From NCBI GenBank assembly GCA_002708305.1, contig PANE01000017.1:11847-69520 (forward strand): a stretch of 57,674 nucleotides of DNA. The letters run 5' to 3'. The stretch is from Rhodospirillaceae bacterium. Its GTDB lineage: Bacteria; Pseudomonadota; Alphaproteobacteria; Thalassobaculales; Thalassobaculaceae. The translations under genes and the position numbers were made by a program. The notes under the pieces were generated by a model. It had not been told where the DNA came from. It saw nothing but the letters and a program-made list of their open reading frames with translations, and searched no databases. Shown here one piece after another: positions 16,585-25,506 of this stretch (the stretch's first letter is position 1; each line of letters starts with the position of its first letter).

Positions 16585-17892
16585 ATGGGGTCTTCTGGAA
16601 ATATTTTTGACTTCGATACGCTTTCGTTACATGCAGGGCAAAAGCCTGATCCGGATACTGGTGCTAGGGCAGTTCCTATTTATCAGACAAGTTCGTATGT
16701 TTTTCGTGATGTGGATCATGCTGCTTCATTATTTAATTTAGAAAGAGCTGGGCATATTTATTCCCGAATATCTAATCCGACAGTAGCGGTGCTAGAGGAA
16801 CGTATAGCCGCTTTGGAAGGGGGGGTAGGTGCTGTGGCAACAGCTAGTGGTCATGCAGCTCTAGTTCTGGGAATACTAACTCTGATGGGGCAAGGAAGTC
16901 ATATAGTGGCTTCCAGTGCATTATATGGTGGTAGCCACAACCTATTTAGCCATACACTGCCACGGTTCGGTATTGAAACAACAAAAGTTCATCCAAGAGA
17001 TATTGAAGGGTTTAAAAAAGCTATTCGGCCAGAGACGAGATTGATTTTTGGAGAAACTATTGGAAATCCAGGTTTAGAGGTTTTAGATATACCTAAGTTA
17101 TCACGAATCGCGCATACTGCAGGTATCCCTTTAATGGTTGATTCTACCTTTGCTACACCGCACCTCTGTCGGCCATTTGAGTATGGTGCAGATTTAATAT
17201 TCCATTCAGCTACGAAATGGCTTGGGGGACACGGCATTGCAATAGGGGGTGTTCTAGTTGACGGCGGTAAATTTGACTGGGAAAGCTCAGGAAAATTTCC
17301 AACTCTTACTGAACCGTATGCTGGGTATCATGGTCTAGATTTTGCTGAAGAGTTTGGCCCGCAAGCTTTTATAATGCGAGCTCGAGCAGAGGGGTTGAGG
17401 GATTTTGGGGCCTGTATGTCACCAACAACAGCATTCCATCTCCTTCAGGGTGTTGAAACTTTACCGTTACGAATGGAAAGACATGTTTCAAACGCCCGCA
17501 AAATAGTAAAGTTCTTGACGGAATCAGTTGCCGTTGAATGGGTTGCCTATCCAGAGCTAGATAGCCACCCCGATAAAGAATTAGCATCAGAATTAATGCC
17601 TAAAGGAGCAGGGTCAATGATTGCTTTCGGTATAAAAGGAGGCAGAGAAGCGGGTCGGACGTTTATAGAACGTTTGGAGCTTTGGTCACATTTGGCAAAT
17701 GTAGGGGATGCGAAATCACTTGTTATACATCCGGCTAGTACAACCCACCAACAAATGGATGGGGAAACAATGAAGGCAGCTGGTTTGACGGAGGACTTAA
17801 TTCGTCTCTCTGTCGGACTCGAGGATGTTAATGATTTGATAGCCGACCTTAAGCAAGCCCTTTATGCAGCTACCAAAACTAAAGTGGTATAA
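16585..17892 (+). CDS. metY: O-acetylhomoserine sulfhydrylase (aminocarboxypropyltransferase)
   Basis: A 435-residue Cys/Met-metabolism PLP enzyme that makes homocysteine from O-acetylhomoserine and sulfide. It starts DFDTLSLHAGQKPDPDTGARAVPIYQTSSY, typical of the group. The PLP lysine lies in FHSATKWLGGHG near residue 210, and the C-terminal motif TTHQQM..E....GL...LIRLSVGLED is present. At 435 residues it fits MetY rather than the shorter MetB/MetC/MetZ enzymes. GGGAG lies about nine bases before the ATG. The hydrolase gene begins three bases after its stop, so the next two genes are probably co-transcribed with it. Confidence 0.9.
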   Translation: MGSSGNIFDFDTLSLHAGQKPDPDTGARAVPIYQTSSYVFRDVDHAASLFNLERAGHIYSRISNPTVAVLEERIAALEGGVGAVATASGHAALVLGILTLMGQGSHIVASSALYGGSHNLFSHTLPRFGIETTKVHPRDIEGFKKAIRPETRLIFGETIGNPGLEVLDIPKLSRIAHTAGIPLMVDSTFATPHLCRPFEYGADLIFHSATKWLGGHGIAIGGVLVDGGKFDWESSGKFPTLTEPYAGYHGLDFAEEFGPQAFIMRARAEGLRDFGACMSPTTAFHLLQGVETLPLRMERHVSNARKIVKFLTESVAVEWVAYPELDSHPDKELASELMPKGAGSMIAFGIKGGREAGRTFIERLELWSHLANVGDAKSLVIHPASTTHQQMDGETMKAAGLTEDLIRLSVGLEDVNDLIADLKQALYAATKTKVV

Positions 17893-17894
17893 TC

Positions 17895-18698
17895 ATGGAA
17901 TTACTAGTTGATGGACACAATGTCTTTGTTGCTACTGGTGGAAAAGAGTTTGACGCAAATAAGCCTACTTTAATAATGCTTCATGGTGCAGGTATGGATC
18001 ATACAGTATGGTCAATGCAGGCGAGATTTTTTGCTCACCATGGGTATTCTGTTCTAAACCCTGATTTGCCCGGGCATGGACGGTCTCAGGGGACTTCCCC
18101 CGTTTCTATCCCTGAATATACACAATGGGTATCGAAACTAATAAATACATTAGATGCTGGTAATATTCATGTTATAGGGCATTCGATGGGCTCATTGATT
18201 GCTCTTGATTGCGCTGCAAAACTGCAAAAAAAAATATCAAAACTAGCTCTAGTAGGAACGCTGCCTCATCTTCAAGTTCACCCCAGGTTACTTGAGGCAG
18301 CGCAAAAAAATGAGCATAGCGCGTATGAGACTATAGTCGGTTGGGGTGTTGGTTCAAAGGCTCAAATAGGTGGAAATCGGTCACCTGGTTCATGGATTAC
18401 CGGTGCAAGTATGAGGCTACTGGAGGCGAGTGGGGCAGGCGTTCTGGGTAACGATCTGAATGCTTGTAATAGTTGGGAGAATGGGCTCGAAGCCTGCGCT
18501 GAGGTGCTTTGCCCCACCCTACTCTTGATTGGGTCAAACGATAAAATGGCTCCACCTAGAGGGACAAAAAAAATGTCAGAAAGCCTGCAAATATCTACGA
18601 CAGTAACTTTGAACGATGCTGGGCATATGATGATGGTTGAGCAACCAGAGCAGACACTCGACGCGTTAATTAAATTTTTTGCAGGATCGATCACTTGA
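17895..18698 (+). CDS. Alpha/beta hydrolase
   Basis: A 267-residue serine hydrolase. The nucleophile elbow is GHSMGS with S97. The oxyanion strand is LIMLHGAGMDHTVW (about 27-40). The acid is the Asp in LLLIGSNDKMAPP and the His is in NDAGHMMMVEQPE near the C-terminus. There is no signal peptide, so it is cytoplasmic. The gene is tightly packed between metY (three-base gap) and the thioesterase gene (four-base overlap, TTGA). A link to homoserine ester or thioester metabolism is possible from context, but the substrate is unknown. Confidence 0.85.
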   Translation: MELLVDGHNVFVATGGKEFDANKPTLIMLHGAGMDHTVWSMQARFFAHHGYSVLNPDLPGHGRSQGTSPVSIPEYTQWVSKLINTLDAGNIHVIGHSMGSLIALDCAAKLQKKISKLALVGTLPHLQVHPRLLEAAQKNEHSAYETIVGWGVGSKAQIGGNRSPGSWITGASMRLLEASGAGVLGNDLNACNSWENGLEACAEVLCPTLLLIGSNDKMAPPRGTKKMSESLQISTTVTLNDAGHMMMVEQPEQTLDALIKFFAGSIT

Positions 18699-19141
18699 CT
18701 GCAGACACCTTTATTAGTCAAACACGGGACGGTTTTGTTTGGTTCGCGAAAATACCTACGCGTTGGATTGATGTAGATGTTTATGGCCATGTTAATAACG
18801 TGCAGTATTACTCATATTTTGACACAGCGGTCGCAGAACATTTGATACGGTGCGGCGGACTAGAGCCACAAAAATCTTCTATCATAGGCTTAGTTGTGGA
18901 AACAAAGTGTACATTTCTCAAGTCAATTCCGTTTCCTGCCGTCGTTAATGCTGGATTGCGGGTTAATCGTATAGGGACAACAAGTGTGACTTATGAAATA
19001 GGTTTGTTTTTAAACGATGAAGTCGTACCGGCAGCGATAGGTTATTTTGTGCATGTTTACGTCGATAGATTCACACAGGCTCCAACAAGTATACCTTCCG
19101 AAAGACGAGATGCTTTGCAAAAGCTTTTAGTAAAAAATTAA
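18695..19141 (+). CDS. Acyl-CoA thioesterase, 4-hydroxybenzoyl-CoA thioesterase type
   Basis: A 148-residue hot-dog-fold thioesterase. The segment RWIDVDVYGHVNNVQYYSYFDTA (about residues 26-48) contains the D-x-Y-G-H-V-N-N motif with the catalytic Asp of the FadM/YbgC/4HBT group. It hydrolyses acyl-CoA esters, and chain preference cannot be predicted. Translation probably starts at the TTG whose TTGA overlaps the stop of the hydrolase gene, which implies translational coupling. A strong hairpin 17 bases after the stop ends the operon. Confidence 0.83.
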   Translation: MTADTFISQTRDGFVWFAKIPTRWIDVDVYGHVNNVQYYSYFDTAVAEHLIRCGGLEPQKSSIIGLVVETKCTFLKSIPFPAVVNAGLRVNRIGTTSVTYEIGLFLNDEVVPAAIGYFVHVYVDRFTQAPTSIPSERRDALQKLLVKN

Positions 19142-19158
19142 TATACTAGAATGCAGGG

Positions 19159-19187
19159 AAACCTAGGATATACTCTATCCTAGGTTT
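19159..19187. terminator. Bidirectional intrinsic terminator
   Basis: A perfect 12-bp stem (AAACCTAGGATA at 19159-19170 and TATCCTAGGTTT at 19176-19187) with a five-base loop lies between the convergent thioesterase and hsp20 genes. T residues end the stem on both strands, so it can serve both transcripts. Confidence 0.8.
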
Positions 19188-19208
19188 CTAAAAACTAGTA
19201 CTACAGTA

Positions 19209-19679
19209 CTATGCGGCTCTAGGTGCTAATTTTGGTTGCCCTTTTCCGATCTTAATTTTACGAGGCTTTTTCTCTTCTGGGATTTCCCGGACTAAATCTA
19301 TATGGAGTAGGCCGTTTTCCAAGCCAGCCCCCGTGACGATAATATGATCGGCTAAATCAAAGCGGCGTTCAAATGAACGGGCCGCAATACCACGGTGAAG
19401 GAATATTTTTTTGGGGTCTTGTGCTAATTTTGCTACCTTTCCACTTATAAAAAGACTGTTTTCTTTTACAGTAATCTCAATATCCGGTTCCGCAAATCCA
19501 GCTACAGCCATCGATATTTGATAGGTGTCCTCATCAATTTTCTCGATATTATATGGGGGATAGCTTTGTTGTGTAGTTGTTTCAGACGCTTGGAATGCAG
19601 CGTCAACGAGACGAGCCATCCTATCAAAACCAACAGTAGAGCGAAACACGGGGGTAAAATCTATGCTATTCATATCCAA
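19209..19679 (-). CDS. Small heat-shock protein, Hsp20/IbpA family
   Basis: A 156-residue alpha-crystallin-domain chaperone. The N-terminal arm (about 1-35) contains the class A start DFTPVFRSTVGFDRMARLVD. The crystallin domain (about 38-135) has PPYNIEK.DEDTYQISMAVAGF and ends with GLLHIDLVREIPEE. A C-terminal tail follows. Such proteins hold unfolded proteins until Hsp70/ClpB act. AAAGGAG lies seven bases before the ATG. The 5' region holds a heat-shock-type promoter and a hairpin that can cover the ribosome-binding site, so expression is probably heat-induced. Confidence 0.9.
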   Translation of the reverse strand: MDMNSIDFTPVFRSTVGFDRMARLVDAAFQASETTTQQSYPPYNIEKIDEDTYQISMAVAGFAEPDIEITVKENSLFISGKVAKLAQDPKKIFLHRGIAARSFERRFDLADHIIVTGAGLENGLLHIDLVREIPEEKKPRKIKIGKGQPKLAPRAA

Positions 19680-19683
19680 TTTC

Positions 19684-19701
19684 TCCTTTAAGCAAAGTGG
19701 A
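19684..19701 (-). promoter_or_regulatory. Hairpin covering the hsp20 ribosome-binding site
   Basis: On the minus strand TCC-AC-TTT and AAA-GGA can pair around a GCTT loop. This traps the AAAGGA core of the hsp20 ribosome-binding site in a short, bulged hairpin, and the TTTGCT next to the Shine-Dalgarno recalls ROSE thermometers. The predicted stability is low and the role is inference. Confidence 0.3.
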
Positions 19702-19770
19702 CGTTAGGTTAATCCGCCATCAAGGCCGGATTGTTTAATACAGAGATCTCTTCATGAGCATCTCCAGACT

Positions 19771-19803
19771 TACATGTCGTTATTACACTGGATGTTTTCA
19801 AGA
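19771..19803 (-). promoter_or_regulatory. Candidate heat-shock (RpoH-type) promoter of hsp20
   Basis: Minus-strand TCTCTTGAAA (CTTGAA at 19803-19798) is followed after about 17 bases by CGACATGTA (19779-19771). This is close to the CTTGAA / CCCCAT heat-shock consensus. It lies roughly 90-125 bases upstream of the hsp20 start codon. Confidence 0.45.
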
Positions 19804-19820
19804 GAAAAATTTATTTTTTC

Positions 19821-19844
19821 AAAAAAAAAGCGCCAAAACGGCGC
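19821..19844 (-). terminator. Intrinsic terminator of rpmE
   Basis: On the minus strand GCGCC and GGCGC form a 5-bp G-C stem (19840-19844 with 19830-19834) around a five-base loop. A run of nine T follows (19829-19821), 23 bases after the rpmE stop. Confidence 0.8.
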
Positions 19845-19867
19845 CTTAAGTATTGATTTCACAAACT

Positions 19868-20095
19868 CTACTCTGTTTTTACCCCTAGGCCAGCGAATCT
19901 CTTGTTGAACTGAGCTACACGGCCACCACTATCAAGTATTCGACGGACACCGGTCCATGCTGGATGGGATTTTGGATCTATATCAAGTCGCATTACGTCG
20001 CCTTCCGATCCCCATGTGGATCGAGTTTCATATTCAGTACCATCAGTCATTACGACCTTAATCATATGATAATCAGGATGAATATCAGCCTTCAT
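19868..20095 (-). CDS. rpmE: 50S ribosomal protein L31
   Basis: A 75-residue L31. It begins [29 protein letters not shown] and contains [10 protein letters not shown]. No CxxC pair is present, so it is the zinc-free form usual in alphaproteobacteria. The longer open frame reaching 20344 is not real coding: the family start is MKADIHPDY at 20095, and GGAGGAAATT stands directly before this ATG. It is a single-gene unit with its own terminator, divergent from the ABC exporter gene. Confidence 0.95.
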   Translation of the reverse strand: MKADIHPDYHMIKVVMTDGTEYETRSTWGSEGDVMRLDIDPKSHPAWTGVRRILDSGGRVAQFNKRFAGLGVKTE

Positions 20096-20267
20096 AATTT
20101 CCTCCGACACGCTAGTTGTAGCGGTAAATCCTACCTCGACCGGTGGTATACCTCTTTCTTGTTTGTAGCACAAGAGGTAACAAAATCTATAAATCCTGAT
20201 CATTGTATTCTTGTGAGGTGGGCAATAAAGTGCAAATGAATAAAATATCGAAAGGTAGTCGTATAAA

Positions 20268-22055
20268 GTGCAACCAAGGGATAAACAAAATATCAAAGAA
20301 GGTAAGAGTATTTCTGCCTTAAAGATGGTATTGCCATATATCACCCCTTATCGACTTCAATTAGGCGGAGCTGCGGTCGCGCTTTTATTTGCTGCTGCTA
20401 CAGTCTTAGCGATGGGGGCAGGGCTTCGTCTTCTTATTGATGAGGGTTTCGCTGCCGGAAATCCACTTTTGTTAGACCGCGCGGTGGTCGTACTGGTTGC
20501 AGTAGTTGTGTTGCTAGCCGGCGCCAGTTATGCACGGTTTTACCTAATATCATGGGTAGGCGAACGCGTGGTGGCTGACCTGAGGGTAGCAGTCTTTAAT
20601 CACGTGATAGGTTTGAATTTAGGTTTTTTTGAAACACGTAGCACGGGTGAGATCTTATCAAGAATTAGTACCGACACAACATTGGTTCAAACCGTGGTTG
20701 GTTCATCTGTTTCTATCGCTCTTCGTAATCTATTGTTGTTCTTTGGGGGCATGGTCATGTTACTTATAACAAGTCCAAAGCTCACTGGACTCGTTCTGTT
20801 AGTTATCCCTTTTGTTGTAATACCAATAATAGTGTTAGGAAGAAAAGTAAGAATATTAAGTCGAAATTCACAGGATCGAGTAGCTGATTTAGGTTCCCAT
20901 GTAGAAGAAATTCTATCAGGAATAAGGATAGTTCAGGCCTTTAGCCATGAAAGTTTAGATAAAATAAAATTTACGCAAAGGGTAGAAACAGCTTTTGACA
21001 CAGCGATCGAAAGGGTCCGCAAACGGGCTTTGCTTACGGCTGTAGTTATTGCATTTATTTTTGGAGCTGTTGCCATCGTGTTGTGGATTGGTGGTCGTGA
21101 TGTTCTTGCAGGTAACATTTCTCCGGGAGAACTGTCTGCTTTTGTCTTTTACGCTATTGTTGTTGCTGGATCGACTGGTGCGCTATCTGAAGTGATAGGT
21201 GAACTCCAAAGAGCGGCCGGTGCGATGGATCGATTAAATGAACTGTTATTAGTTACCTCAAATATCCCGATTCCACTGGAACCCAAAAGCCTTCCCAAAA
21301 AAGTCACTGGTGCAATCATTTTTAATAAGGTCAACTTTTATTACCCATCAAGACCAGACCAGTTAGCATTAAACGATTTTAATTTAGAGATAAAACCTGG
21401 AGAGACTGTGGCTTTTGTTGGTCCTTCTGGCGCAGGTAAAACAACAGTATTTCAACTTTTGCTTCGGTTTTATGATCCTAATCATGGGACTATTAAGCTA
21501 GAAGGGGTTTCATTAAATCAGACAGACCCAAAAATAGTGCGAAGGAAAATTGGCCTTGTCCCGCAAGACGGAGTTATTTTCTCAGACAATGTGATAGAAA
21601 ATATCCGGTATGGAAGGCCTGAATCTACAGAAAAGGAAATAAAATTAGCTGCCGAGTCTGCTAATGCACTAGAGTTTATAGAGAAACTACCCAACGGTTT
21701 TGAGACAAACTTAGGAGAGAAAGGCGTGCAACTTTCTGGAGGTCAAAGACAGAGACTAGCTATCGCTAGAGCTCTATTAAGAGACCCAGCTGTCTTATTG
21801 TTGGATGAAGCAACTAGTGCCTTAGATGCTGAAAGTGAACGTTTTGTTCAAAGGGCTCTTGATAAAATAATGGTTGGCAGGACAACTTTGATAATAGCCC
21901 ATAGACTGGCAACCGTTCTCAGGGCTGATCGTATCATTGTTATGGAAGAAGGTCGCGCTATTGCAAGTGGTTCCCATGAGCAATTACTAAAGTCCTGCCC
22001 GCTCTATGCAAGATTAGCTCAGCTTCAGTTTGATTTAAATTCGACCAACGACTAG
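20268..22055 (+). CDS. MsbA-like ABC exporter (fused membrane and ATPase domains)
   Basis: A 595-residue half-transporter. The N-terminal membrane domain (about 20-320) has six hydrophobic segments. The ATPase domain (about 345-590) shows Walker [10 protein letters not shown], the signature LSGGQRQR, Walker [13 protein letters not shown] and the His switch IAHRL. It would work as a homodimer in the inner membrane, exporting a lipid or other hydrophobic substrate. It matches the MsbA-related group common in alphaproteobacteria. The GTG start is the best available; AAAGG is 13 bases upstream, which is rather far. It converges with the MotB-like gene after 15 bases. Confidence 0.9.
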   Translation: MQPRDKQNIKEGKSISALKMVLPYITPYRLQLGGAAVALLFAAATVLAMGAGLRLLIDEGFAAGNPLLLDRAVVVLVAVVVLLAGASYARFYLISWVGERVVADLRVAVFNHVIGLNLGFFETRSTGEILSRISTDTTLVQTVVGSSVSIALRNLLLFFGGMVMLLITSPKLTGLVLLVIPFVVIPIIVLGRKVRILSRNSQDRVADLGSHVEEILSGIRIVQAFSHESLDKIKFTQRVETAFDTAIERVRKRALLTAVVIAFIFGAVAIVLWIGGRDVLAGNISPGELSAFVFYAIVVAGSTGALSEVIGELQRAAGAMDRLNELLLVTSNIPIPLEPKSLPKKVTGAIIFNKVNFYYPSRPDQLALNDFNLEIKPGETVAFVGPSGAGKTTVFQLLLRFYDPNHGTIKLEGVSLNQTDPKIVRRKIGLVPQDGVIFSDNVIENIRYGRPESTEKEIKLAAESANALEFIEKLPNGFETNLGEKGVQLSGGQRQRLAIARALLRDPAVLLLDEATSALDAESERFVQRALDKIMVGRTTLIIAHRLATVLRADRIIVMEEGRAIASGSHEQLLKSCPLYARLAQLQFDLNSTND

Positions 22056-22070
22056 GGTTTGAATTCATTT

Positions 22071-23363
22071 TCAGCGTTGGGTTAATTTCATTTCTATTCT
22101 TCTATTTCTTCTGTTGCCTATTTCGTCCCGCCTTTTATCGAGGGGATGGAACTCTCCATAGCCGGTTGCAGAAAGCCTGCCAGCTGGAACGCCCTGTTTT
22201 ATGAGAAATTCTACAACCGAAATAGCTCTCGCTGCTGAAAGATCCCAGTTACTTTGAAAGCGCCCATTGGAAATAGGGATGTGGTCTGTGTGTCCTTCTA
22301 TCTGCAGAATCCAATTAATTTTATTTGGTATTTCCGGTGCTATTTCATTTAGTGTACGTGCTAATTGCTTGAGTTCTTTTTGTCCATCGGTTGCTATATC
22401 TGATGCGCCGGAACCAAACAGTACTTCCGACTGAAAAACAAAACGATCCCCTACTGTCCTAATGTCGCGTCTATTTTTGAGTACAGCTTGAAGTCGTCCA
22501 AAAAACTCAGATCTAAATTTTGCTAATTCCTGTACCTTGGAGGCTAACGCACGGTTAAGCTTTTTTCCAAGGTCAACTATTTTGACATTTTTTTCCTTGT
22601 TCTTTACTTCAGATATCTCAAGGATTTTACTAAGATTTAATATCTCACGGCGGAGGGCTATGATCTGAGAGTTTAGATGACTATTAGACGAAGCATGCTT
22701 TATTTCGAGTTTCTTATTTAATTCTTTAAGGTTGACTAGATGAAGTTTTTCTTTTGACAGTTTGAATATGATTTTCTGCAGCAAATCCTTAGCTTCGTCT
22801 AAGTCAGATAATGTTAGTGTGTTAAACTTTCTAGCCGTGTTGAGTTTTTTTTGTGTTTCCTGCTTCTCCTTGGTTTTTAATTCAAGTTTAATCTGAATAT
22901 CTTTCAATTGTGTGAGTGCTGTTTCTAGATCAGATTTATGAAGATTTATGGATAAATTAGAGTTTTTTAGATCCTGCTCCAAAACATCGTTTTGGTGCAT
23001 TAGCGCGCTTGTTTTTGCCCCTAAGTTTTCGTTTATAACAATTAACTCTGAGAGCTTTGAGTTTAGTGTATCTTTTTCTGTCGCTGACGTGACTAACCGT
23101 TCATTTAGAAGCTCAATACTGTTTTCCAGTTTATTATTAGTTGTTCTTTGTACCGATAGTAATTCACCCAACTCTAGGATCTGGCCCTGTAATTTGGCTA
23201 GATCATCGTCGCGACCAGAGAGTAACTGTGTCAAATAAAATTGTGCCACGATGAATATCATTAATACGAAGATTATAACCATCAATAGAGCCGCGAGTGC
23301 ATCAACGAAACCAGGCCAGATATTGGTTTCCTGGGTTCTTTTTCGGCGAATTAAGGTCGCCAT
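22071..23363 (-). CDS. MotB/OmpA-type peptidoglycan-binding protein with long coiled coil
   Basis: A 430-residue protein with one transmembrane helix near the N-terminus (about 16-45). That helix starts with the PGFVDALAALLMVIIFVLMIF pattern, whose Asp (D21) corresponds to the proton-binding Asp of MotB, TolR and ExbD. Residues about 55-290 are a heptad-rich coiled coil. The C-terminal OmpA domain (about 300-428) has the peptidoglycan-binding pattern EGHTDHIPI and NWDLSAARAISVVEFL plus NRRNRRIE. It lies 19 bases after the TolQ/ExbB-like gene, so the two likely form an ion-driven stator-like complex spanning the periplasm. No flagellar genes are nearby. Confidence 0.88.
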   Translation of the reverse strand: MATLIRRKRTQETNIWPGFVDALAALLMVIIFVLMIFIVAQFYLTQLLSGRDDDLAKLQGQILELGELLSVQRTTNNKLENSIELLNERLVTSATEKDTLNSKLSELIVINENLGAKTSALMHQNDVLEQDLKNSNLSINLHKSDLETALTQLKDIQIKLELKTKEKQETQKKLNTARKFNTLTLSDLDEAKDLLQKIIFKLSKEKLHLVNLKELNKKLEIKHASSNSHLNSQIIALRREILNLSKILEISEVKNKEKNVKIVDLGKKLNRALASKVQELAKFRSEFFGRLQAVLKNRRDIRTVGDRFVFQSEVLFGSGASDIATDGQKELKQLARTLNEIAPEIPNKINWILQIEGHTDHIPISNGRFQSNWDLSAARAISVVEFLIKQGVPAGRLSATGYGEFHPLDKRRDEIGNRRNRRIEMKLTQR

Positions 23364-23382
23364 GTGTTCATGACCCCTCTCA

Positions 23383-24522
23383 TTATTCTGCCTCTTCAGC
23401 TAAAACAGCTATAGTTCGGGCGAGAAGTCTAATTTCTTGTCTGATCTCTTCCACGGATTTATCCCTGCCCAATCGAAGTTCATTGATCAGTTGCGTTAGT
23501 TGCTTCTCAATATTGCGGATATGTAGACGGAGTTCTTCTTTGTTCTTATCTGACGACGGATCGATCGCTTTGGACAGGTTTGAGTTTAGTGCTATCTGGC
23601 CCTCACTAATTTTACTTATAAGTTGAGTTTGGATCTCGTGTTTATCTGCCAATAACAGAAGGGTATCATTTAGTTTAACTAAATGCTGATTGCTCTCGCG
23701 TCGCTCATCCTCATTTTGGACCATTACCCTTTGTAGGCGATCGAGGCTCTCTGCAGTTTGTTCGAAGAGTGCTGCTTGGTAGGCACTAGCAGAAGCGTCG
23801 CTATCGCTATTTATACCTATACCAGCACTTAATTTTGTTATCCCAGAAAGCCACTCCTCTAAATCATTGTAGAATCGGTTTTGTGCTTGTCCAAGTTGTA
23901 AGTCTATAAAACCTAGTGCAAGTGATCCAGCTAATCCAAATAATGATGAGCTAAATGCTGTTGCCATGCCCGATAACGGCGCTTCTAATCCATGTTTCAG
24001 ATTTGCAAACGCGTTTTCTAAGTTATCCCCTTTTAAGGACAGGTCCCCAATAACCCCACTTACTGCACCTACTGTTTCTAAGAGTCCCCAGAAGGTGCCA
24101 AGTAATCCGAGGAAAATTAAAAGTCCGATCAGATATCTTGAGGTATCGCGAGATTCAGACAGTCTACTATCGATGCTATCCAGCAAAGAGCTGAGTGAGC
24201 TAGCTGATAAACTGATCTTCCCATTAGCCTTATTCCCCAACATATTCGCCAATGGAGCTAAAAGCTTTGGTTGCGGCTGTCTTGCTAAACGTGCTTCATT
24301 AAGCGTTCTGAATGCTGAAATCCAGGCAGCTTCTGGCCTCAAAAGTGCTACTTTTCGAACAATAAATATCAATCCAATTAAAAAGACAGCCAGTATCATT
24401 CCATTTAAAGCAACATTTGCTATGAAAGCATTAGCTATCGGGGTTATCAAAAAACTGACAACGACTAATACCATTAATACGAAAAATAAAATCCTAAACA
24501 GATAGTGGCTTGGATTTGTCAC
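23383..24522 (-). CDS. MotA/TolQ/ExbB-family proton-channel-like protein
   Basis: A 379-residue inner-membrane protein. Two hydrophobic helices lie near the N-terminus (about 8-55). A conserved channel helix follows, LIGLLIFLGLLGTFWGLLETVGAV (about 127-150), and another is near 190-205 (FSSSLFGLAGSLALGFIDLQ). These are the TolQ/ExbB/MotA channel signatures. The C-terminal half is a charged coiled coil. It pairs with the MotB-like gene downstream and the OmpA-like gene upstream. The set recurs in alphaproteobacteria and is separate from the true tolQ at 38100. Function is inferred from fold only. Confidence 0.85.
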   Translation of the reverse strand: MTNPSHYLFRILFFVLMVLVVVSFLITPIANAFIANVALNGMILAVFLIGLIFIVRKVALLRPEAAWISAFRTLNEARLARQPQPKLLAPLANMLGNKANGKISLSASSLSSLLDSIDSRLSESRDTSRYLIGLLIFLGLLGTFWGLLETVGAVSGVIGDLSLKGDNLENAFANLKHGLEAPLSGMATAFSSSLFGLAGSLALGFIDLQLGQAQNRFYNDLEEWLSGITKLSAGIGINSDSDASASAYQAALFEQTAESLDRLQRVMVQNEDERRESNQHLVKLNDTLLLLADKHEIQTQLISKISEGQIALNSNLSKAIDPSSDKNKEELRLHIRNIEKQLTQLINELRLGRDKSVEEIRQEIRLLARTIAVLAEEAE

Positions 24523-24579
24523 GGTTCGCCTCGCTATTCGCTATCAGAAATACCTTTGACGCAAGTATGCTTGTTTGAA

Positions 24580-25410
24580 CTAGTTAAGTAAAATTATATC
24601 AACACGATCAACCGGGCCTATACCTGTATTGTTACCCAAAGCTTTCACGTTTAGTTTGCTACTACTGATACCCCGTTTAATTAGAAAGGATCTAATTGTA
24701 AGCGCCCTCATTAGAGACATCCGTCTCGCTTTACTTGCGCTGTCTTCTGATGAGTAAGCCGTCAGCTCTAGTCGCTGGTTCTTATTTAGGTTCATAATAC
24801 GGACGATTTTATTGAGTTTTAAGACTGCCTTTTCTTGGAGTTCTTTGTCTTCAGGGTTGAAGGATACTAATATTTTATTGGAGTTACGTTTAACTTCCTT
24901 CAAGTCTTTGATGGAAACTGCCTTTGAAACCGCGCTGTTTTCTTTTTTATATAGAAGGTTTGGACTGATTTTAATGTTCCCAGATTTTGCCACAGGTGCT
25001 GTTTTCAAAGATTGCTTTTTGGGTTTTGGTGGCACCCTTGTTATCGTATTAAAATTAGTTCCTTGGTCGACGGATGCGACTGGGGCGGATTGTATAAAAG
25101 GCTGTTGAGGCAATATATTTTTATTTTTTTTCTCATCATTTTTACCATAAGTATTTTTTCCCTCATTCTGTGATTTCACCAGAGACTGATTGTACTTAAG
25201 TCTACCAGACCGCAGAAATAGGTCGGGAATGGTTACAGTGTTAGTAATCTGATCCAAGGTTTCAAAATTGATTTCTACACTTTGGTCGGGCGCATTGCCT
25301 ATGATGACGGTGTCTTGTGCTGCAGAGGGATTAAATTGCAGAACTGATTGTAGGATACAAGTTGCAAAGAAAAGTATTCCGAGGATGAATGGGTTATTCC
25401 TCCACATCAT
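24580..25410 (-). CDS. Exported OmpA-domain protein
   Basis: A 276-residue protein with an N-terminal signal segment (about 1-31, ending SAAQ). A low-complexity, Lys/Pro-rich periplasmic stretch (about 65-165) follows, then a C-terminal OmpA-like domain (about 180-276). That domain is recognisable from ILVSFNPEDKELQEKAVLKL, the LTAYSSEDSASKARRMSLMRALTIRSFLIKRGI helix and the final VDRVDIILLN. The usual GH.D of strong peptidoglycan binders is AYS.ED, so binding may be weak. It is the first gene of the envelope trio after suhB and probably acts with the two channel proteins downstream. Confidence 0.72.
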   Translation of the reverse strand: MMWRNNPFILGILFFATCILQSVLQFNPSAAQDTVIIGNAPDQSVEINFETLDQITNTVTIPDLFLRSGRLKYNQSLVKSQNEGKNTYGKNDEKKNKNILPQQPFIQSAPVASVDQGTNFNTITRVPPKPKKQSLKTAPVAKSGNIKISPNLLYKKENSAVSKAVSIKDLKEVKRNSNKILVSFNPEDKELQEKAVLKLNKIVRIMNLNKNQRLELTAYSSEDSASKARRMSLMRALTIRSFLIKRGISSSKLNVKALGNNTGIGPVDRVDIILLN

Positions 25411-25506
25411 ATGAAATCACTCCAGAGAAATAAGTCGTCTTTTTTATTTTTATCCCAAAACTTTCATCCCTACAACTGAAAGGAAAGTTTAATTTTTGAT
25501 AAAACT

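Noticed and set aside
20096-20344. Upstream extension of rpmE by 83 codons
   Set aside because: L31 starts at MKADIHPDY with GGAGG directly upstream; the extension would also overlap the ABC exporter start on the other strand.
23966-24505. 179-codon plus-strand frame antisense to the TolQ/ExbB-like gene
   Set aside because: The minus-strand protein has clear channel motifs throughout; the antisense frame is a compositional shadow.
25460-25492. Inverted repeat AACTTTC...GAAAGTT between suhB and the OmpA-domain gene
   Set aside because: Short arms with a loop of about 17 bases and no clear T-run; not strong enough to call a terminator or operator.
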